NCBI RefSeq assembly: GCF_015624425.1
Contig: NZ_CP049919.1
Span: 5,394,001-5,458,000, forward strand
Direction of reading: 5' to 3'
Length of the DNA stretch: 64,000 nt
DNA from: Roseateles sp. DAIF2
GTDB taxonomy: Bacteria > Pseudomonadota > Gammaproteobacteria > Burkholderiales > Burkholderiaceae_C
Both the position numbers and the translations under genes were made by a program. Below the pieces are notes generated by a model. It ran no database searches, was not told the DNA's origin, and worked only from the letters and a program-made list of their open reading frames with translations. Within the stretch, counting starts at the first letter, position 1, and each line of letters begins with the position of its first letter. This document shows, in pieces, positions 62,439 through 64,000 of the stretch.

Positions 62439-63155
62439 ATGACCGATCTCTCCGCCTTTGCGATCACAAAGAAATGGCCCGCGCGGCATCCGCAGCTGAT
62501 CCAGCTCTACTCGCTGCCGACGCCCAACGGCGTCAAGGTCTCGATCGCGCTGGAGGAACTGGGCCTGGCCTATGAGCCGCATCTGGTCGACTTCGGCCGC
62601 AACGACCAGCTCTCGCCCGAGTTCCTGTCGCTGAACCCGAACAACAAGATCCCCGCGATCCTCGACCCGCAGGGGCCGGGCGGCCGGCCGCTGGCGCTGT
62701 TCGAATCGGGCGCGATCCTGATCTACCTGGCCGAGAAGGCCGGCAGCCCGCTGCTGCCGCAAGACCCGGCCCTGCGCTACGAGACCCTGCAGTGGCTGAT
62801 GTTCCAGATGGGCGGCATCGGCCCGATGTTCGGCCAGGTCGGCTTCTTCCATAAATTCGCCGGCAAGGACTACGAGGACAAGCGCCCGCGCGAGCGCTAC
62901 GCGGCCGAATCCAAGCGCCTGCTGGCGGTGCTGGAGCAGCGCCTGACGGGCCGGCGCTGGATCATGGGCGAGCAGTACACGATCGCCGACATCGCGACCT
63001 TCCCCTGGATCAACAACCTGATCGGCTTCTACGGCGCCGGCGAGCTGGTCGGCTTCCAGGAATTCCCGCAGGTGCAGCGCGCGCTGCAGGACTTCCTGGC
63101 GCGGCCGGCGGTGGCCAAGGGGCTGACGATTCCCGCGCGCCCCTCCGCCGCCTGA
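62439..63155 (+). CDS. glutathione S-transferase, Nu-class/YfcG-YghU-like
   Basis: This 238-residue GST has an N-terminal thioredoxin-like domain with QLYSLPTPNGVKVSIALEEL, in which the TPNG-x-K-V motif is that of YfcG/YghU proteins. These are disulfide-bond reductases rather than classical transferases. LNPNNKIPAILDPQG and LFESGAILIYLAEK complete the GSH site. The helical C-terminal domain has GEQYTIADIATFPWINNL. It is convergent with the TspO-like gene, their stops seven bases apart inside a CTGAGC/GCTCAG dyad. Confidence 0.92.
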   Translation: MTDLSAFAITKKWPARHPQLIQLYSLPTPNGVKVSIALEELGLAYEPHLVDFGRNDQLSPEFLSLNPNNKIPAILDPQGPGGRPLALFESGAILIYLAEKAGSPLLPQDPALRYETLQWLMFQMGGIGPMFGQVGFFHKFAGKDYEDKRPRERYAAESKRLLAVLEQRLTGRRWIMGEQYTIADIATFPWINNLIGFYGAGELVGFQEFPQVQRALQDFLARPAVAKGLTIPARPSAA

Positions 63156-63162
63156 GCGGCGC

Positions 63163-63945
63163 TCAGCGCAGGTTCACCAGCGTGATCTCGCCGCCGCGCC
63201 GCGCGCGGCGGCCGCGCCGGTCGCGCCACCAGAGCCACAGGCTTTGCAGCAGCAGCAGGCCGGCCAGCAGCAGCGCGATGCCGGCCGACAGATCGGCGCC
63301 GGGCAGCGCGCTGGCCGACTGCTTGACCTGCACGCCCAGCAGTCCCCACAGCAGCGCCAGGACGAAGGCCCAATGGCCGCGCAGCGCGCGATTGGCCAGC
63401 ATCAGCAGCAGCGCGCCCGCCCCCCACAGCAACAGGCTCCAGGGCAGCATGCGCTCGGTGTTCAGCAACTGGCGGGCGACGATCCATTGCGCGCTGTTCA
63501 TCAGCAGCGCCAGGCTCAGCCAGCCCGCATGCAGGCCCACGCCGGCGCGCAGCAGCCAGCTCTCTTCTTCACCCGAGCGCGCCAGGCGCAGCGCGGCGTA
63601 GAAGACGCAGGCCCAGGCCGCCCCGCAGCTCAGCAGCGCCAGCCCGAAGCGCTGCATCGGGAACAGCGCCATCCAGGCCGCGCACAGCGCAAAGCCCGCC
63701 ACCAGCGCCGGCCGCGCCTGGCGCCAGCCCTCGCCGGCGCGGCGCTGCCGTCCGAAGGGATGCAGGGCCAGCAGCAGATCGAGCAGGAAGATCGGCGCCC
63801 AGATCGAGAAGGCGTAGCCGGCGGCAACCAGCAGGGTGGGGAAACGATCGGACAGCTGGGCGGGATCGGGACCGAACAGGCCCTGGCGCGCGAGCCAGGC
63901 CATCAGCGGCATCGCGAGCGCGCTGAGCAGGAGGAGCAACTTCAT
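63163..63945 (-). CDS. TspO/tryptophan-rich sensory protein-like membrane protein
   Basis: This is a 260-residue membrane protein with about eight hydrophobic segments. The segment AAGYAFSIWAPIFLLDLLLA recalls the TspO/MBR fold, where Trp and Pro follow a Ser-Ile run, although the protein is longer than the usual 160-residue TspO. Central MNSAQWIVARQLLN and a basic C-terminus (WWRDRRGRRARRGGE) are visible. Family membership is likely at the superfamily level; a ligand such as porphyrin or sterol is not proven. Confidence 0.68.
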   Translation of the reverse strand: MKLLLLLSALAMPLMAWLARQGLFGPDPAQLSDRFPTLLVAAGYAFSIWAPIFLLDLLLALHPFGRQRRAGEGWRQARPALVAGFALCAAWMALFPMQRFGLALLSCGAAWACVFYAALRLARSGEEESWLLRAGVGLHAGWLSLALLMNSAQWIVARQLLNTERMLPWSLLLWGAGALLLMLANRALRGHWAFVLALLWGLLGVQVKQSASALPGADLSAGIALLLAGLLLLQSLWLWWRDRRGRRARRGGEITLVNLR

Positions 63946-64000
63946 ACGACACGATAGCCCGCCGGGCGGTGACGGATGTAAGCAGGCATCTCGACGCCAG

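Overview
The window is GC-rich, gene-dense bacterial chromosome and looks like Betaproteobacteria, order Burkholderiales (Rubrivivax/Roseateles-like). The support is an OmpC-type Burkholderiales porin with a C-terminal Phe, a DUF1840 protein, a metX-metW pair, ruvA-ruvB without an adjacent ruvC, an HU protein with a Lys/Ala-rich tail, and a pob/pca/hpa style of aromatic catabolism. I saw no plasmid or phage genes, no transposase and no CRISPR array. The genus is an inference.

Layout. 1-7434: tail of a LuxR-type regulator, ruvAB, a porin, a histidine phosphatase with a DUF1840 protein, and an overlapping pair of cyclic-di-GMP genes (PAS-GGDEF-EAL and HD-GYP). 7573-12802: end steps of the beta-ketoadipate pathway (pcaI, pcaJ, pcaF), an IclR regulator of the PcaR/PobR kind, and pobA. 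Two GTTC-N7-GAAC palindromes sit just before pcaI. 12895-21099: hydrolases and envelope proteins, including a coupled lipoprotein/MORN-repeat pair. 21192-23036: metX-metW behind a SAM-II riboswitch and an intrinsic terminator. 23053-37706: chemoreceptor, SppA, FMN glutamate-synthase-like protein, lipoprotein hydrolase, cupin plus an orphan LivM permease, two acyl-CoA enzymes, AsmA/DUF748-like protein, TerC and HU. 37716-39809: a damaged-looking SDR opposite an AraC regulator, then tRNA-Leu(CAG).

39879-45584 is best read as a lysine catabolic operon with a divergent Lrp/AsnC regulator: probable L-lysine 6-dehydrogenase, an ALDH7-type semialdehyde dehydrogenase, a DUF1338 2-oxoadipate dioxygenase/decarboxylase (HglS family), and an FAD-linked D-2-hydroxyglutarate-type dehydrogenase. 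Only the 2-aminoadipate transaminase is absent.

47832-51105 is the most unusual block: a His-Xaa-Ser (Hxs) system with two radical SAM enzymes (HxsB, HxsC) and a secreted HxsA carrying six tandem HxS triplets plus a peptidoglycan-binding-like C-terminus. No hxsD is visible, and base composition is lower in GC than on either side, suggesting acquisition. 51224-59698 is a homoprotocatechuate meta-cleavage operon (hpaG1 G2 E D F H I plus an aldolase-like and a ketopantoate-reductase-like gene) opposite its MarR regulator hpaR. 59733-63945 holds a RidA protein behind a SoxR-like promoter, a TauE/SafE permease with a coupled 62-residue protein, a LysR regulator, a Nu-class-like GST and a TspO-like membrane protein.
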